Shown here in pieces: positions 5,712 to 7,045 of a DNA stretch of 7,045 nucleotides. Source of the DNA: an uncultured Proteiniphilum sp. (GTDB taxonomy: Bacteria > Bacteroidota > Bacteroidia > Bacteroidales > Dysgonomonadaceae). A program made the position numbers and the translations under genes. The stretch spans positions 1 through 7,045 of the forward strand of contig NZ_CALNAT010000067.1 of assembly GCF_937873925.1 (NCBI RefSeq), in the 5' to 3' direction. Position 1 is the stretch's first letter, and the number at the start of each line of letters is the position of its first letter. The notes under the pieces were generated by a model that saw nothing but the letters and a program-made list of their open reading frames with translations, was not told the DNA's origin and ran no database searches.

Positions 5712-5910
5712 GTTCACTTTGTTCACGATAGTTATAAGCTTCGCTTATGATAAATGCTCGCTTCGCTCACGATATGCAACTTTGTTGAGATATATTCACT
5801 TCGTTCATGATAGTTACTCGATAGTTACTCGCTCCGCTCGTGATATTACTATCCTATTTATCGTGCGAAGCACATTATCGCGAAGCATTATCGCGCGAAG
5901 CGCATTATCA
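5712..5910. repeat. Array of nine triloop mini-hairpins between rpsN and rpsH
   Basis: Nine 7-base dyads of the form xC-NNN-Gx fill this spacer. On the plus strand they are ACTTTGT 5716, GCTTCGC 5738, GCTTCGC 5760, ACTTTGT 5779, ACTTCGT 5798, GCTCCGC 5831, GCGAAGC 5865, GCGAAGC 5880 and GCGAAGC 5895. Cores start 22, 22, 19, 19, 33, 34, 15 and 15 bases apart. Units 2, 4, 7 and 9 have longer perfect stems: 6 bp at 5734-5748, and 4 bp at 5777-5787, 5863-5873 and 5893-5903. The first six units share a tail resembling TCACGATAGTTA; the last three share CATTATCG. The loop sense flips between units 6 and 7. An exact 11-bp tandem duplication (ATAGTTACTCG) lies at 5810-5831. I find no meaningful open frame. 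GCGAAGC is known as an exceptionally stable DNA mini-hairpin; whether the array acts as DNA or RNA is unknown. Confidence 0.8.
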
Positions 5911-5915
5911 TTATT

Positions 5916-6185
5916 CTACCAGCTTGCTTTCTTTACCCCGGGTATCAACCCTTTCGATGCCATTTCGCGGAACTGGATACGTGAAACGCCAAACTGGCGC
6001 ATATATCCTTTCGGGCGGCCGGTAAGCTTACAGCGGTTGTGCAAACGTACCGGTGAGGCGTTCTTGGGTATGGTCTGAAGTGCTTCGTAATTACCTTCCG
6101 CCAGATATTTCGCTCTTTTTTCGGCATAGCGGGCAACCATTTTGGCTCTCTTCACCTCGCGGGCTTTCATTGATTCTTTTGCCAT
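5916..6185 (-). CDS. rpsN: 30S ribosomal protein S14, zinc-free form
   Basis: S14 (89 aa) is a late-assembling protein of the small-subunit head, contacting 16S rRNA near the A site. The N-terminal MAKESMKAREVKRAKMVARY is a basic helix. The family signature runs through LHNRCKLTGRPKGY and MRQFGVSRIQFREMA (about residues 49-76), and the protein ends in GVKKASW. Only one cysteine (C52) is present, so this is the C-minus type lacking the CxxC zinc ribbon. The long S14 family varies in length around a central insertion, and 89 aa lies within its range. The leader before the ATG is A/T-rich with no Shine-Dalgarno site. Spacers on both sides (75 and 248 bp) are unusually long for this operon. Confidence 0.98.
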   Translation of the reverse strand: MAKESMKAREVKRAKMVARYAEKRAKYLAEGNYEALQTIPKNASPVRLHNRCKLTGRPKGYMRQFGVSRIQFREMASKGLIPGVKKASW

Positions 6186-6231
6186 TATCTACTGTTTTTT
6201 GTTCAATTTCATTTAGTCAATCGCTCGCTAT

Positions 6232-6265
6232 GGCATAGGCCAAGCAAGCTTGTCTTTTGCTCATT
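6232..6265. repeat. Short intergenic repeat, copy B
   Basis: This stretch shares three blocks, in the same order and nearly the same spacing, with 3560-3594: GGCATAG, AAGCAAGCTTG and CTCATT (plus-strand reading). The centre is close to the palindrome GCAAGCTTGC. A second inverted repeat, CTATG-G-CATAG, lies at 6228-6238. The left part of this copy fills the rpsN-rplE spacer, and its right end overlaps the rplE stop codon (6261-6263). The rest of the 75-bp spacer is A/T-rich leader for rpsN. Function unknown. Confidence 0.5.
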
Positions 6266-6836
6266 TAGCTTGACGCGCTTGTTCTGTTTTAAAAGGTAAT
6301 CCGAATTCTCTCAGGAGGGCATATCCCTCTTCGTCGGTGGCAGCGGTAGTAACAAATGTAATATTCATCCCCAGTAAACGGGAGATATTATCAATGTTGA
6401 TCTCCGGGAAAATGATCTGCTCTTCGATACCCAGCGTGTAATTGCCTCTTCCGTCGAGTTTAGCATTGATTCCCTTGAAGTCGCGAATACGGGGCAGCGC
6501 CACACGTACCAGCCTTTCGAGGAACTCATACATTTTATCGTGGCGCAGTGTTACCCGAACACCGATGGGCATTTTCCTACGCAGTTTAAAATTCGAAATA
6601 TCCTTGCGGGATACAGTGGCTACTGCCTTCTGTCCGGTAATGGTCGTCAGTTCGTTGATAGCCGTTTCAATGATCTTCTTGTCGGCAACAGCTATACCCA
6701 GCCCCTGGTTGATCACGATCTTCTCGAGTCTGGGGACCTGCATCACGGTGGTGTAGTTGAATTCCTTCACCAGCGCAGGAACAATACGCTCTTTATAATC
6801 TTTTTTTAAGCTTACTTCGTATGTTATAGTACTCAT
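6261..6836 (-). CDS. rplE: 50S ribosomal protein L5
   Basis: L5 (191 aa) binds 5S rRNA and joins the 5S particle to the large subunit, forming the central protuberance with L18. Visible family motifs are KIVINQGLGIAVADKK (about residues 39-54), the ITGQKAVATVSRKDI block (66-80), LPRIRDFKG (114-122), and the C-terminal FPEINID and NITFVTTAATDEEGYALL. Length is close to that of Bacteroidales L5. The ATG overlaps the rplX stop. A GGAGG at 6844-6848, inside the end of rplX and 7 nt from the ATG, looks like a Shine-Dalgarno site and supports this start. In gamma-proteobacteria S8 represses the spc operon by binding mRNA near the rplE start. I did not find a convincing copy of that target here. Confidence 0.98.
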   Translation of the reverse strand: MSTITYEVSLKKDYKERIVPALVKEFNYTTVMQVPRLEKIVINQGLGIAVADKKIIETAINELTTITGQKAVATVSRKDISNFKLRRKMPIGVRVTLRHDKMYEFLERLVRVALPRIRDFKGINAKLDGRGNYTLGIEEQIIFPEINIDNISRLLGMNITFVTTAATDEEGYALLREFGLPFKTEQARQAK

Positions 6837-7045
6837 TTAATCTCCTCCCCCGATTTTTTAGCGTAACGAACCAATTTGCCTTTACTATCTGTTTTCCGTC
6901 CAACGCGGGTAGGTTTACCGGTTTTGGGATCTACCGGATTCAGGTTTGAGATGTGCACGGATGCCTCTTTCTTCTCAATCCCTCCGTTCGGATTCTGGGC
7001 GTTGGGCTTGGTATGTTTCGATACAATGTTCACGCCTTCCACCAC
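6833..7045 (-). CDS. rplX: 50S ribosomal protein L24, C-terminal part (5' end outside window)
   Basis: L24 is an early-assembly large-subunit protein that binds the 5' part of 23S rRNA. The visible 70 codons include IVSKHTKPNAQNPNGG and the strongly conserved HISNLNPVDPKTGKPTRVGR, ending in SGEEIK. The reading frame runs off the right edge. The first two visible codons are GTG GTG, read here as internal valines, and family length suggests that roughly 35 N-terminal residues, including the KOW motif, lie outside. Its TGA stop overlaps the rplE start codon as ATGA (6833-6836), which suggests translational coupling. Identification is secure from sequence and from its position before L5. Confidence 0.95.
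   Translation of the reverse strand: MVEGVNIVSKHTKPNAQNPNGGIEKKEASVHISNLNPVDPKTGKPTRVGRKTDSKGKLVRYAKKSGEEIK

Noticed and set aside
5712..5910. CRISPR array
   Set aside because: The repeat cores are only 7 to 15 bases, differ between units, change orientation, and are separated by similar rather than unique spacers. No cas gene is present.
5712..5910. A small protein encoded by the mini-hairpin array
   Set aside because: The longest minus-strand frame I could read from an ATG is about 24 codons and ends within the array. Repeat-derived frames have no family match.

Overview
The window is a nearly complete spc-type ribosomal protein operon running into the start of the alpha operon. Every gene is on the minus strand, so transcription runs from position 7045 down to 1. 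The order is rplX (5' end missing), rplE, rpsN, rpsH, rplF, rplR, rpsE, rpmD, rplO, secY, map, infA, rpmJ and rpsM (cut at its stop codon). Three points suggest Bacteroidota, probably Bacteroidales: secY-map-infA-rpmJ-rpsM without adk; zinc-free ('C-minus') forms of L36 and S14; and close agreement of S13, L5 and S5 with Bacteroidales family sequences as I remember them. Family or genus cannot be fixed from this window.

Layout in transcription order. 7045-5916 encodes L24, L5 and S14; a 75-bp spacer between L5 and S14 carries a short dispersed repeat (copy B). 5915-5668 is a 248-bp spacer holding an array of nine mini-hairpins, and a GC-rich hairpin lies just before rpsH. 5667-3621 is compact and encodes S8, L6, L18, S5 and L30. 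The conserved ATG frame of rpsE is interrupted by an in-frame TAG at codon 10. 3620-3503 is a 118-bp spacer with repeat copy A. 3502-699 is compact again and encodes L15, SecY, MetAP and IF-1. 698-534 is a 165-bp spacer with a bulged hairpin ahead of rpmJ, followed by L36 and S13.

The genes work together in making and maturing proteins. L24, L5, L18, L6, L15, L30 and L36 build the large subunit; S14, S8, S5 and S13 build the small subunit. IF-1 acts in initiation, MetAP removes the initiator methionine, and SecY forms the membrane channel for secreted and inner-membrane proteins.

The gene content is ordinary. The unusual material is the amber codon in rpsE, the mini-hairpin array between rpsN and rpsH, the repeat shared by two spacers, and the structured leader before rpmJ. 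I see no mobile-element gene, CRISPR array, tRNA or rRNA. No spacer exceeds 300 bases.
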